Source of the DNA: CBDUQI01 sp965369325
Lineage (GTDB): Bacteria; Pseudomonadota; Gammaproteobacteria; Steroidobacterales; JBCBZW01
Length of the DNA stretch: 64,000 bases
NCBI GenBank assembly: GCA_965369325.1
Contig: CBDUQI010000002.1
Coordinates: 1-64,000 of the forward strand
Direction of reading: 5' to 3'
Shown here in pieces: positions 46,562 through 55,715 of the stretch. The translations under genes were made by a program, and so were the position numbers. The notes beneath the pieces were generated by a model. That model was not told the DNA's origin, did no database searches, and saw nothing but the letters and a program-made list of their open reading frames with translations. Position 1 is the first letter of the stretch; each line of letters opens with the position of its first letter.

Positions 46562-48307
46562 ATGCCGGGTGCTGGCCGTGTCGGTGTCATCAAGAGCACG
46601 GCGTTGGCAGTGCTTGCCACCGTAGCGCTCGCGGGCTGTAGCGAGCCCGGTACCCAATCGGGCCCAGGTACCCAATCAGATTATGAGCCCACGCTCTTCG
46701 AAGACCGGGCGCAGGCGTCCGGTCTGCACTTTGAGCATGCCAACGGCATGGTGGGCGAGCTGTATTTCGCCGAGATGATGGGCGCAGGTGCGGCACTGTT
46801 TGACTACGACGGCGATGCCGATCTGGATGTCTGGCTAGTGCAGGGCGGTAATCTGGGCGCCGACGCTACGCCAGTCAACCGGGCCGATCAGCTTTTTCGC
46901 AACGACAGCGCCGACGGCCAGCTACGCTTTACCAACGTCACGCAACAGGCGCAAATCGCGGCCACCACCTACGGCATGGGTGTTGCCATTGGCGACATCG
47001 ATAACGATGGCGATGAAGATGTATTCCTGAGCAACTTCGGCCCCAACCAGTTGTGGCGCAACAATGGCGACGGAACGTTTACGGACATCAGTGCCAGCGC
47101 GGGTGTGGGTGATACTCGCTGGAGTGTTAGCGCCAGTATGGCGGACCTGGATGGCGACGGCTGGTTGGATATCTACGTCGGCAATTACGTCAGCTACACC
47201 ATCGCGGGCCATAAGCCCTGCCGCTCGACCACCAGCGCACGCGATTACTGCTCGCCGCTGGTGTACCGCCCGCAAGGCGACCGACTGCTGCGCAACGCGG
47301 GCGATGGCCGCTTTGAAGATGTGACGGGTGCTAGCGGCGTGGGCGGTGCCCGCGGTGGTGCGCTGGGCGTCAGTGTGGCGGACTTCAACAGCGACGGCCG
47401 CCCCGATATCTATGTGGCGAACGATGGCGTGGCCAATCTGCTGTGGATTAATCAGGGCGGCATGCGCTTTGTTGAGCAGGCCGCGCTGGCGGGGGTTGCA
47501 GTGAATATGAGCGGCGCGCCGGAAGCCAGCATGGGCGTGGATGCGGGCGACTTCGACGATGATGGCGATGAGGATTTGTTTATGACTCATCTAGCCCGCG
47601 AATCCAACACGCTGTATCTGAACGACGGCAAGGGCTGGTTTGAAGACCGCACTGTGGGCATGGGGCTGGCCGGGCCAAGCCTGGCGGCGACGGGTTTCGG
47701 CACCGGCTGGTTTGACTACGACAACGACGGCACGCTGGATATCTTCGCGGCCAACGGCGCGGTTACCCGATTACAGGCACAAATGGATGCCGGGCTCGCG
47801 CACCCGTTGCGACAGCGCAACCAGCTGTTCCGCGGCGAGTCAGGCACCGGGTTTGTCGAGGTGAGTGCCACTGCAGGCGCGGCCTTTCAGATCGAGGATG
47901 TCACCCGCGGTGCAGCCTTCGGGGATGTGGACAACGATGGTGACACCGACATCGTGGTCACCAACAACAACGGCCCAGCACGTTTGCTGATTAATCAGGC
48001 GGGGCAGCAGCAGGTCTGGCTGGGGCTGCAACTAACAAGTACGCAGGGGCGCCCGGCATTAGGTGCACGCGTGCGTGCAACATTGCGCGGTCGCGGCACC
48101 GTGTGGCGCCGTGCGCGCAGCGATGGCAGCTACGGCTCAAGCCGCGATTCGCGTGTGTTAATCGGCCTGGGGCGGGGCGATGCCGCGCAAGGCGCGGTTG
48201 AGGCGATTCATGTTTATTGGCCGAATGGCGGGTCTGAGGATTTCGGCGCGCTCGCGCCCGGGCGGTACCACCAGTTGGTACAGGGGCAAGGTCGTGCGCT
48301 GCAGTAG
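46562..48307 (+). CDS. CRTAC1-family lipoprotein
   Basis: 581 residues from the ATG at 46562; the frame opens earlier. The lipobox is LAGC near residue 26. FG-GAP repeats (LFDYDGDADLDVWLVQG, GDIDNDGDEDVFLSNFGPN, ADLDGDGWLDIYVGNYV, GDFDDDGDEDLFMTHL) end in an ASPIC/UnbV domain (PALGARVRATLRG, RSDGSYGSSRDSRV). It overlaps the following TPR lipoprotein gene, repeating the TPR/CRTAC1 coupling seen at 29515-32663 with the order reversed. Confidence 0.92.
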   Translation: MPGAGRVGVIKSTALAVLATVALAGCSEPGTQSGPGTQSDYEPTLFEDRAQASGLHFEHANGMVGELYFAEMMGAGAALFDYDGDADLDVWLVQGGNLGADATPVNRADQLFRNDSADGQLRFTNVTQQAQIAATTYGMGVAIGDIDNDGDEDVFLSNFGPNQLWRNNGDGTFTDISASAGVGDTRWSVSASMADLDGDGWLDIYVGNYVSYTIAGHKPCRSTTSARDYCSPLVYRPQGDRLLRNAGDGRFEDVTGASGVGGARGGALGVSVADFNSDGRPDIYVANDGVANLLWINQGGMRFVEQAALAGVAVNMSGAPEASMGVDAGDFDDDGDEDLFMTHLARESNTLYLNDGKGWFEDRTVGMGLAGPSLAATGFGTGWFDYDNDGTLDIFAANGAVTRLQAQMDAGLAHPLRQRNQLFRGESGTGFVEVSATAGAAFQIEDVTRGAAFGDVDNDGDTDIVVTNNNGPARLLINQAGQQQVWLGLQLTSTQGRPALGARVRATLRGRGTVWRRARSDGSYGSSRDSRVLIGLGRGDAAQGAVEAIHVYWPNGGSEDFGALAPGRYHQLVQGQGRALQ

Positions 48308-49967
48308 CAGGTTTCGGTGTGCGCGTGCGCGTACCCGTGCGGTGCCAGCGGGCCGGCGTTTAGCGCTGGGCTGGTATCTGTGCGGTTGCATGTTACTGAG
48401 TGCGTGCACGCCGGGCGAGCCGGTTAGTTCTGCCGCTTCATCCGCTGATCCGGCCCTCACAGGTTTACGTTTTCCGGATGTCTCGCATCTAGAACCCAGC
48501 GTGGCCGAGGCCATTGTGGAGGGGCGCAGGCAGCTGGAGGCCGCGCAGGATGCGGGTGATGCTTCGCGCATTGCGGCGCAGTACGCGGCGCTCGGCCGGT
48601 TGTTCCAGGCGCACCATCTTCAGGAGGCCGCAGTCGCCGCTTATCGTCACGCGCTCGCGGGCGATGCCGACAACGTTCAATGGCACTACCTGCTGGCGCT
48701 CGCTGCGGCCGACAGCAACGCGTCGGCGGAGGCGAGCACACATCTAAAGGCGGTGCTAGCGTTGCAGCCGGATTACGCACCTGCCTGGATTCGATTGGGT
48801 CGAATAACACTGCAATCGGGACACGACATTGATGCGCGCGCCGCGTTCGAGCAGGCGCAGGCGTTGCTCGAGAGCGCCGCCGCCCACGAGGGGTTGGCCC
48901 GGGTCGCGCTGATGCAGAACGACCCGCAACGCGCCGCCGGGCACCTGGAGCGAGCCCTCGCAATACAGCCTCAGGCGACACGGTTGCGTACGCCGCTGGT
49001 GCAGGCTTATCGCAAGCTGGCTCGCACCGAGGAGTTGGCTCGTCTGGTGCCGCAGCTGGCGCCGGATGGGGGTGTGCCTGTGAGTTTCGAGGACCCCTGG
49101 TTTGAGCAGCTTGCCGGGTTGGTGCGCAGCTCGCAGTTTTACCTGCAACAGGGCCAGGCCCGCATCGCGCAGCAGGACTACCGGGGGGCAGCCGAGCAGT
49201 TCGGGCTGGCTGTTCAGGCCAACCCGCAGGACGCCGCCGCGCATGCCACTTACGGTCGCGCGCTGGAGCGCTTAGGGGCGCGGGAGCAGGCGCATGCCCA
49301 GTACACGCTGGCCCTGGGCTTGGTGCCTACACATGCGCAGGCCAATTACTTTCTGGGCGCGATGCTCTTCCGCCAGGGCGATGAGCAGGCTATGGCTTAC
49401 TTTGAGCGCGCGGTGGTCGCCGACCCTCAGTATTTGCAGCCGCGCTATCTGCTGGCCGCGCAGCGGCTGCGCGAGGCGCGTTACGCGGAGGCGGCCGTGC
49501 ACTACAGGGCGTTGGTAGGGGTTCAGCCGCAGTCGCTGGAGCCCCGATACTGGCTGGGTCTAGCGCACCTGATGGCGGGTGAGTGCGAGCCGGCGCTGGC
49601 TGCGTTGGGTGCGGCCGAGCGCATCGCCAGCGGCAACGGTCTGGTTATGCAGGCTTCTGCTCGTGCGATCGCCGTTTGCGTCGGGACGCCGCCAGCGTTG
49701 GACAAGGCGTTGGAATTTGCCCGCACGGTACTGGAGGCAAAGCCGGACGCGGAATCACACGCGACGCTTGCGATGGTACTGCAGGCGCGTGGGGATCAGG
49801 CGGGCGCTTTGCATCAGGTGGAGGCAGCGGAAAAACAACTGGCGTCGAACGCACCTGTACGCGAGTGGTATCAGCAGCTTCGCAGGCAGCTTCAGGATAA
49901 TGCGGATGCGCCCTTGCCGTGGCCGCCGACCAGCCCCACGGTTCGCCCGCAACTCCCTCGCCTGTGA
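48294..49967 (+). CDS. TPR lipoprotein
   Basis: 557 residues from a GTG at 48294 with AGGGG 7 bp upstream, overlapping the previous gene by 14 bp. A GTG at 48342 would give a shorter, cleaner signal peptide. The lipobox is LSAC. TPR units run through the chain (AAYRHALAGDADNVQWHYL, AAFEQAQALL, AHYRALVGVQPQSLEPRYW). It shares AAQYAALGRLFQAHHLQEAA with the TPR protein at 44765. It is the last gene of the operon and converges, 19 bp apart, on a methyltransferase gene. Confidence 0.9.
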   Translation: MRCSSRFRCARARTRAVPAGRRLALGWYLCGCMLLSACTPGEPVSSAASSADPALTGLRFPDVSHLEPSVAEAIVEGRRQLEAAQDAGDASRIAAQYAALGRLFQAHHLQEAAVAAYRHALAGDADNVQWHYLLALAAADSNASAEASTHLKAVLALQPDYAPAWIRLGRITLQSGHDIDARAAFEQAQALLESAAAHEGLARVALMQNDPQRAAGHLERALAIQPQATRLRTPLVQAYRKLARTEELARLVPQLAPDGGVPVSFEDPWFEQLAGLVRSSQFYLQQGQARIAQQDYRGAAEQFGLAVQANPQDAAAHATYGRALERLGAREQAHAQYTLALGLVPTHAQANYFLGAMLFRQGDEQAMAYFERAVVADPQYLQPRYLLAAQRLREARYAEAAVHYRALVGVQPQSLEPRYWLGLAHLMAGECEPALAALGAAERIASGNGLVMQASARAIAVCVGTPPALDKALEFARTVLEAKPDAESHATLAMVLQARGDQAGALHQVEAAEKQLASNAPVREWYQQLRRQLQDNADAPLPWPPTSPTVRPQLPRL

Positions 49968-49986
49968 TCTCCTGGCGGTGGGGGTG

Positions 49987-50625
49987 TTAGAGGCGCTGGA
50001 ACACGCCGTAGCGCACCAGAATTTGATCCGCGAACTCCTCATGTCCGGGCAGATACGGGCGCGGTTCGGATATCTGTTCGATGCGCCAGCTGCCATCGCT
50101 GGCCAGCGTGTCGAAGGCCTCCTGGGTTTGGCGCACCTCGAACACATCGGTGCGTTGGGTCATCACAATAAAACCGCCGGTGTGCACCAGCCGGCAAAAC
50201 TCGCGGCACGTACCCAGCACGTCCGGCAGGTAGGACATCACACCAATGCACACCAGCGCGCCAAAGTCGGCGTCCGGCAGGGGCACAGGCAGCGCGGTGA
50301 GATCCTGCACGGATACACTTGAGTAAATGCCCGAGCGTTGCGCACATCGGATGGAGCTGGCCGAGGCATCAATGCCGAGCAGATGGTTGAAGCCTGCACG
50401 CCGCAACGCCGCGCCGACCAAACCGGTGCCGCAGCCAGCGTCCAGCACACGGACATCGGGTGCGCACAAAGAGACCAGGTACTGCGCCGCGACTTGTGGT
50501 GCCTGATAGTTCCACCCGGCCAGATCGGTGTCGTAGGCCTGCGCCCAATTGTCGTAGAGGTCGACCACCTGTTCGTGGGTGGCGCCGGCGGCGTCGGCCA
50601 GGGATGGTTTTTGTTCTTCGCTCAT
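49987..50625 (-). CDS. SAM-dependent methyltransferase
   Basis: 212 residues from the ATG at 50625, preceded by GAGGAGG. Class I Rossmann methyltransferase: VLDAGCGTGLVG (motif I), GIDAS (motif II) and FGALVCIGVMSYL (motif IV). The N-terminal VDLYDNWAQAYDTDL resembles Williams-Beuren-region-type methyltransferases. Probably a small-molecule methylase; the substrate is unknown. It lies 42 bp downstream of the histidine kinase gene and may share its transcript. Confidence 0.87.
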   Translation of the reverse strand: MSEEQKPSLADAAGATHEQVVDLYDNWAQAYDTDLAGWNYQAPQVAAQYLVSLCAPDVRVLDAGCGTGLVGAALRRAGFNHLLGIDASASSIRCAQRSGIYSSVSVQDLTALPVPLPDADFGALVCIGVMSYLPDVLGTCREFCRLVHTGGFIVMTQRTDVFEVRQTQEAFDTLASDGSWRIEQISEPRPYLPGHEEFADQILVRYGVFQRL

Positions 50626-50667
50626 GGCTGCCTCCTCATCCGCGCTGGAGGCTGTCATTGGCGCAGA

Positions 50668-51855
50668 TTACTCCGATATCGGCATTGCCAGTTTAACGGT
50701 TGTACCCGTCGGGCGCGAGGCCAACAAGAACTGGCCGCCGCGACCGTGGATTTGCTCCTCGATGCTAAACAACCCAAAACCGGCGGGCTCGTGAGTGGTG
50801 TCAATCCGCTGGAATCCGCATCCATTGTCCGCCACCGTGATGTACAGCAGGCTCTCACTGTGGCTGACGGTGGTGAGCACATCGGAGGCCTGCGCGTGCT
50901 TGGCGACGTTCATCCAAAGCTCGCGCACTGCACGAAACACAAATACCGCGTCGGGGTGGGGTATTTGGGGTACATGCGGCGTTTCGGTAACACGATAGCT
51001 CGGGCAACTGGGCAGCGTTTTGCTGGAAGGGTCGCACAAACGGCCGCTTAGCCAGCGCAGCGCAGGCACCAGACCAAAGTCACGCAACACCGGCGGGCTC
51101 AGATCGAACACCAGCGTGCGCGTTTGCTCGATAACATTTTGCGTAAGTTGCGTGGCCTGCGCCAGGATCGGGCGCAAGCCGCCATTGGCGGCTTTGGAGG
51201 CTTCGTCAAGGCAAAAGCGCACGCTCAGTAAAGACTGGAGTGTGGCGTCATGCAGATCTTGCGCGATACGTCGTCGCTCTGCCTCTTCCGCGTTCACCAG
51301 TCTTGTGGTGAGGCGGCGGGTACGCTCCAGCATATCGTGGGCCTGATCACGGCGATCAAGCCGGGTCTTGTGACGTTCGAATAACGACATCACCAGCCCA
51401 GCCAGGCGCTTGAGGGAGTCTCGTTGCTTGTGGTTAAGCGCGCGCGTGTGCGTGTCGATCACACACAGTCCGCCCAGCATATGGCCTTGTCGGTTGACCA
51501 GTGGCGCACCGGCGTAGAACCGGATGCCTGGCTCGCCAGTCACTAAGGGGTTGTGCCGAAAGCGTGGGTCGGTACGGGCATCTGGGACTTCTATGACGCC
51601 ATCAGCATTGACTAGATCGGCACAAAAAGCATCCGTGCGCGAGGTTTGAGTCAGCTCGATGCCGGCGCCTCTTTTAGTCCACTGGCGCTGTTCGTCAAGC
51701 AGGGTGAGCCGCGCGATCGGAGTTTCGCAAATGCTTGCTGCCAGTTCGACTATGGCATCCAGTTCTGGTTGGGCGCGACCATTGAGCACGCGGGACGGCA
51801 ACGGGGCGCGCTGGCGCGCCGATTCGTTGGTGTCACGAGTGCACTTCAGAGACAT
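50668..51855 (-). CDS. GAF-domain sensor histidine kinase (NarL-type)
   Basis: 395 residues from the ATG at 51855; a GTG at 51867 is equally possible. An N-terminal GAF domain (about 35-160, with FCADLV, FYAGAPLV and GGLCVID) is joined to a HisKA_3 dimerisation domain with the phospho-acceptor H202 in RRIAQDLHDATLQSL. The HATPase domain has ELWMNVAKHA (N box), VADNGCGF (G1) and GFGLFSIEEQ (G2). No transmembrane helix, so it senses in the cytoplasm. No response regulator is adjacent. Confidence 0.9.
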   Translation of the reverse strand: MSLKCTRDTNESARQRAPLPSRVLNGRAQPELDAIVELAASICETPIARLTLLDEQRQWTKRGAGIELTQTSRTDAFCADLVNADGVIEVPDARTDPRFRHNPLVTGEPGIRFYAGAPLVNRQGHMLGGLCVIDTHTRALNHKQRDSLKRLAGLVMSLFERHKTRLDRRDQAHDMLERTRRLTTRLVNAEEAERRRIAQDLHDATLQSLLSVRFCLDEASKAANGGLRPILAQATQLTQNVIEQTRTLVFDLSPPVLRDFGLVPALRWLSGRLCDPSSKTLPSCPSYRVTETPHVPQIPHPDAVFVFRAVRELWMNVAKHAQASDVLTTVSHSESLLYITVADNGCGFQRIDTTHEPAGFGLFSIEEQIHGRGGQFLLASRPTGTTVKLAMPISE

Positions 51856-52034
51856 ATCAAAAAGCACTTTATCTTTCTATGCGCTCAGGATGGACCTGCT
51901 CCTTATGATGTCCAGTATTACATAATATGTGGTTTCGTGCGTTACTGATTGCCCGTCCCTATTATCACGATGTCTGATGCAGTCGTCAGCCAGACACTAT
52001 TATTGAAGTGTTTTGCGGGGTTCATCCGTAGGTT

Positions 52035-53477
52035 TCAGGGGCCTGCAGCTTGTATCTGCTTGAAGGTCTTTAGGGCGTCCAGTGCCCGTTGCCGCCCGAT
52101 ACTGTGTTCCACCAGAGGCAGCGGATACTGCGTGCCCAAGTGTATGCCCGCGCGTGCCAGCGTCGCGGCGTCAGCCGCCCAGGGCTGATGAATATGCGTC
52201 GATGGCAGGCCCGCCAGCTCGGGCACCCAGCGGCGCACATAACTGCCCTGTGGGTCGAATTTCTCCCCCTGCAGGATGGGGTTGAACACGCGAAAGTAGG
52301 GGGAGGCATCTGCGCCGCAACCAGCCACCCATTGCCAGCCCGCACAGTTGTTGGCGAGATCGGCATCCACCAGGGTGTCCCAGAACCACTGCTCGCCCCG
52401 TTGCCAGGGCACCAGCAGATGCTTAACCAGAAAAGACGCGGCGATCATACGCACACGGTTGTGCATCCAGCCGGTTTGCCACAGCTCCCGCATGCCGGCA
52501 TCCACGATTGGGAAGCCGGTCTGACCTCGTTGCCAGGCGGACAACGCATCCTGGTCATCCACCCACGGAAATGCGTTGTATGCGGGTTTGAACGCGCTAC
52601 TGGCGATATGCGGCCAGTGGAACAGCAGGTGGTGGGAGAAGTCGCGCCAGCCCAATTGGCGCAGGTAAGCCGCGCTGCCGCCACCGGCTGAGGCGTGATC
52701 GCGGACGAAGTGCCACAGCTGGCGTGGGCTGATCTCGCCAAAGTGCAGATGCGCCGATAGCTGCGAGGTGCCAGGCGCGGCGGGCACATCGCGCCCGTCG
52801 CTGTAGTGGCTTATCGCCTCGTCGGCAAACTGCGCCAGGCGCGCCTTCGCGCCGGCTTCGCCTGGTTGCCAGTGTGCCCGCAGCCCGCCAGCCCAGTCCG
52901 GCCGAACGGGCAGCAGCGACCAGTCCTCCAGTGCCTCACTTGCGATGGAAACTGGCGCGAAAGATAGCTTTGGAACGGGCAATTCGGCTGCGGGTTCCGG
53001 TTGCCCCAGGCAAGTCTTCCAAAACGGCGTGAACACTTTGAACGGTGTGTCTGTGCGCGTACGGATGTGTTCCGGCTGAAACAACAGCGTCCCGGTAAAG
53101 CGCCGCACTTCCAGCCCGTCGGCGGAAAAGCGCTGGTGCAAGCGCTGTTCAAGCGACACCTTCCATGGTTGATAGCCGCGGCTGAAATACAGTGCTGCTG
53201 CGTCGCAATGGGTTACCAGACGCGCCAGCACCTGCTCGATCGGTCCGCGTGCCAGCCACAGTTGCCCGCCGTGCTGGTGCAGGGATTGTTGCAGGCTGTG
53301 CAGTGAGTGATGCAGCCACCAGCGGCTGGCACTGGCTGGCGCGCGCGCGCCGGGCGTGGATTCGTCATGCACATAACAGACGATCAACGGCCGGCCGCTG
53401 ATCGCCGCTGCGTGCAGAGCCGGGTGGTCGCTCAGGCGCAGGTCTTCATACAGCCAGACAATTACCGGTGCCGTCAC
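52035..53477 (-). CDS. phrB: Deoxyribodipyrimidine photolyase
   Basis: 480 residues. The N-terminal antenna-binding Rossmann domain (VIVWLYEDLRLSDHPAL) is followed by the helical FAD domain. Signatures are GWRDFSHHLLF, GFPIVDAGMRELWQTGWMHN and DLANNCAGWQW; the tryptophans are those used in electron transfer. It repairs cyclobutane pyrimidine dimers using blue light, implying life in sunlit surroundings. It is monocistronic. The 180-bp gap upstream of the adjacent histidine kinase holds no other gene. Confidence 0.95.
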   Translation of the reverse strand: MTAPVIVWLYEDLRLSDHPALHAAAISGRPLIVCYVHDESTPGARAPASASRWWLHHSLHSLQQSLHQHGGQLWLARGPIEQVLARLVTHCDAAALYFSRGYQPWKVSLEQRLHQRFSADGLEVRRFTGTLLFQPEHIRTRTDTPFKVFTPFWKTCLGQPEPAAELPVPKLSFAPVSIASEALEDWSLLPVRPDWAGGLRAHWQPGEAGAKARLAQFADEAISHYSDGRDVPAAPGTSQLSAHLHFGEISPRQLWHFVRDHASAGGGSAAYLRQLGWRDFSHHLLFHWPHIASSAFKPAYNAFPWVDDQDALSAWQRGQTGFPIVDAGMRELWQTGWMHNRVRMIAASFLVKHLLVPWQRGEQWFWDTLVDADLANNCAGWQWVAGCGADASPYFRVFNPILQGEKFDPQGSYVRRWVPELAGLPSTHIHQPWAADAATLARAGIHLGTQYPLPLVEHSIGRQRALDALKTFKQIQAAGP

Positions 53478-53657
53478 CAGGTTTCTCCTGAATAAACGCC
53501 GGGCGGGGTGTCTGCTGGTGCAGCGTCGTGCCCGCGGCCCGCCGGACTAGGCGAGATGAGGTCAGCGCGCGATAGTATCGCCTCATAGAGCCAGTGGGGT
53601 AGCGGAATTGCACGTTTATCACGACACTTTCGCCGGCTGGTCCGCTACAATTGTGAC

Positions 53658-54158
53658 ATGAGTGACGCAACCGAACAGCAAAAAGCCCATCTGGCCAGCG
53701 AACAGGGCCAGCAGGAATTTAATCAGTGGTTGAGCGAGATGTACTCGCAGCTAGGGCGGTATGCCCATAGCAAGGGTGCGATCCCTGCGGAGGCCGACGG
53801 ACAGGTGGTCTGGGCGGTGCCCTTTCGGCTGCTGCTGGTTCGTGTGTGGGCCCGCGCGGATCGCAGCGCCTCCCATTGGGTGCTGGGTGGCGGTGAAATC
53901 CCAAGTGATGTGATCGAAACGCGGCTAGCAGCGACGCCGCGCGAGGCTGTGCGCCACATCGCGCTCAAGTGGCAGTTGCAGGCGGCACGTGTATCCACGC
54001 TGGCCGACGATGGCACGGCCGCGCCCGCCGCGCCTGATGGCGCCAGCGATGTTGATTGGGACGACATGGGCATCAAGCTTGCGCAGCAGGCCGAGGCGCT
54101 CTATGCCCTTACCGATCGCGATGATCTTTGGGATGTACCCGCTCCGGATTCCGCTTGA
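53658..54158 (+). CDS. Small cytoplasmic protein, DUF4826-like
   Basis: 166 residues with no signal or transmembrane segment. The conserved-looking core is FNQWLSEMYSQLGRYAHSKG, FRLLLVRVWAR, HWVLGGGEIPSDVI and REAVRHIALKWQLQA, followed by an acidic tail ending DRDDLWDVPAPDSA. This pattern matches what I recall of the marine-gammaproteobacterial DUF4826 family; the family has no known function. It stands alone, about 180 bp from the divergent photolyase start. Confidence 0.65.
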   Translation: MSDATEQQKAHLASEQGQQEFNQWLSEMYSQLGRYAHSKGAIPAEADGQVVWAVPFRLLLVRVWARADRSASHWVLGGGEIPSDVIETRLAATPREAVRHIALKWQLQAARVSTLADDGTAAPAAPDGASDVDWDDMGIKLAQQAEALYALTDRDDLWDVPAPDSA

Positions 54159-54320
54159 GCGAGCGCCACTGCGCTTGACTTAATCCGGATAGTTCGTCTT
54201 TCGCGCCTCGCGGCGTCGCTTAGGCCGTGCTGCGGACTGCGACCTGCTGTCGTGAATGGCGTGAACGCCGCCCCGGGAATCGGGTCCTAACCCTTAGGGC
54301 CCAAAGGGGTTGACCGGCGC

Positions 54321-54359
54321 GATGGACCGGAGCGACGGACCAGGACGACGGACCAGAAC
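54321..54359. repeat. Three tandem 13-bp repeats
   Basis: GATGGACCGGAGC, GACGGACCAGGAC and GACGGACCAGAAC lie head to tail within the 312-bp gap 54159-54470, which holds no gene I can support. They sit about 110 bp before a CadC-like regulator and might be binding sites or a simple slippage repeat. Confidence 0.75.
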
Positions 54360-54470
54360 AGTGGCCTCGCACAGTGCAAAAGCGATGCGAAGGCGCGCCC
54401 CGCCCAATACGGGTATCGCCAGCGCGCCGTAGCGTCAGCATCCGCCGGGAGGGCGGAGAAGGAAAATCAC

Positions 54471-55619
54471 GTGAGTGTGTACAGATTCAGCGAATTCGAG
54501 TTTGATGAGGAGCGGTTACGCCTTAGCTATCAGGGCGAGCTGACGCCACTGCGGCACAAAACAGCGTTATTGCTCAAGCTACTGCTGGGCGAACGTGGCG
54601 GTGTCCTCAGCAAGCAGCAGATTATCGATCAGGTGTGGCAACGGCAGATGGTTAGCGACCAGAGTGTGTTCCAGGCCATCAGCGAGCTACGCCAGCGCCT
54701 CGCGCCGGCCGGCGATTTGATCGCCACCCACCCAGGTATCGGTTACGAATGGATAAGCCCGGTGGCGTGCGATCTGGTGGACACCACGCCCGTTGCAGCG
54801 GCATCGTGGCGGCTGGCGGCCGGCATTCTCGTGATGCTGTTGGCCGCGCCCGTGATTCGCGGAGACAGCACTCACCATCGCCTGTCGAACGCGGCGGCAG
54901 ATATTTCATCGCAGCTGCCGGCAACACCGCCCATAGGCATCGGATCGGCAGCTGTCGGCGTGCTGGACAGCACTCGGTTGGTGATGCCAGCGATGCGGGC
55001 TTTCGCGCAGGGGCTAGATCACCTTGGCGCGGGGCGGGCCCGCGAAGCGGAACGCCTTTTTTTGGTGGCCGCGCAGGAGAATCCCGCCTTTGCCGAGGCC
55101 TCACTAATGATCGGTGAGTCATTGCTGGCCCAGCAGCGTTACACCGAGGCGAGCGCGCAGGCGACCGCACTGCTCGGCGGCTCCGGCGAGGTCCCCTCGG
55201 CGCAGAGTGCGTACATCTCTGTGGCGGCGATGGACTTACTCAGCCGCATCAGCGAGCAGGCCGGACAGCCTTATCAGGCGATCGCCTGGTCAGCGACCGC
55301 ACTGGCACAGGCGCGCGAGCACGCATTTGTATGCACCGCCGCGGCCAGCTCTGATCGGTTGGCCCAGTTGGTGCGCGACGGATCAGCCGATCAAGCGCCC
55401 ACGGGCGAGGAGCCATTGCAGTCGGACCGTGTTCCCGCGCATCTTCAGGACCAGGCCAGCGATGCCTTGTCGGCGGCGGCCATTATCTCGGAGCATGCCC
55501 CCTCACGGGCGCACTGCGAGGAGATCGGTGCGTTGCCGGGTGAGTCTGTGCCGGGCATCCGCGTTGCGGCTCGCGCGGTGCTCATGCGCCGGTGTGTGCG
55601 CCCTGTCGGGCTGGTTTGA
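54471..55619 (+). CDS. CadC/ToxR-like transmembrane transcriptional regulator
   Basis: 382 residues from a GTG with GGAGAAGG upstream. The OmpR-type winged helix is at 1-95 (FDEERLRLSYQGE, LTPLRHKTALLLKLL, VFQAISELRQRL, GIGYEWIS). One transmembrane helix lies at about 111-127, and a periplasmic alpha-helical sensor part (about 165-320, with two TPR-like motifs) follows. Such one-component regulators sense the periplasm and bind DNA directly. The next gene encodes a DsbC-like periplasmic protein, a possible partner or target. Confidence 0.85.
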   Translation: MSVYRFSEFEFDEERLRLSYQGELTPLRHKTALLLKLLLGERGGVLSKQQIIDQVWQRQMVSDQSVFQAISELRQRLAPAGDLIATHPGIGYEWISPVACDLVDTTPVAAASWRLAAGILVMLLAAPVIRGDSTHHRLSNAAADISSQLPATPPIGIGSAAVGVLDSTRLVMPAMRAFAQGLDHLGAGRAREAERLFLVAAQENPAFAEASLMIGESLLAQQRYTEASAQATALLGGSGEVPSAQSAYISVAAMDLLSRISEQAGQPYQAIAWSATALAQAREHAFVCTAAASSDRLAQLVRDGSADQAPTGEEPLQSDRVPAHLQDQASDALSAAAIISEHAPSRAHCEEIGALPGESVPGIRVAARAVLMRRCVRPVGLV

Positions 55620-55715
55620 GCCGATTTTAGGCAGATTTGAGCGCTTTTTTGATGCGCTAGAAGCTTGGCGCTAACAGTATTGGGATCCTCTGTTTACCTC
55701 TGGAGGAGTCCAATA

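Noticed and set aside
29515..49967. Extracellular integrin-like adhesins as the role of the FG-GAP proteins
   Set aside because: FG-GAP loops occur in integrins, but the C-terminal UnbV domain and the cytochrome context point to the bacterial CRTAC1 family, not adhesion.
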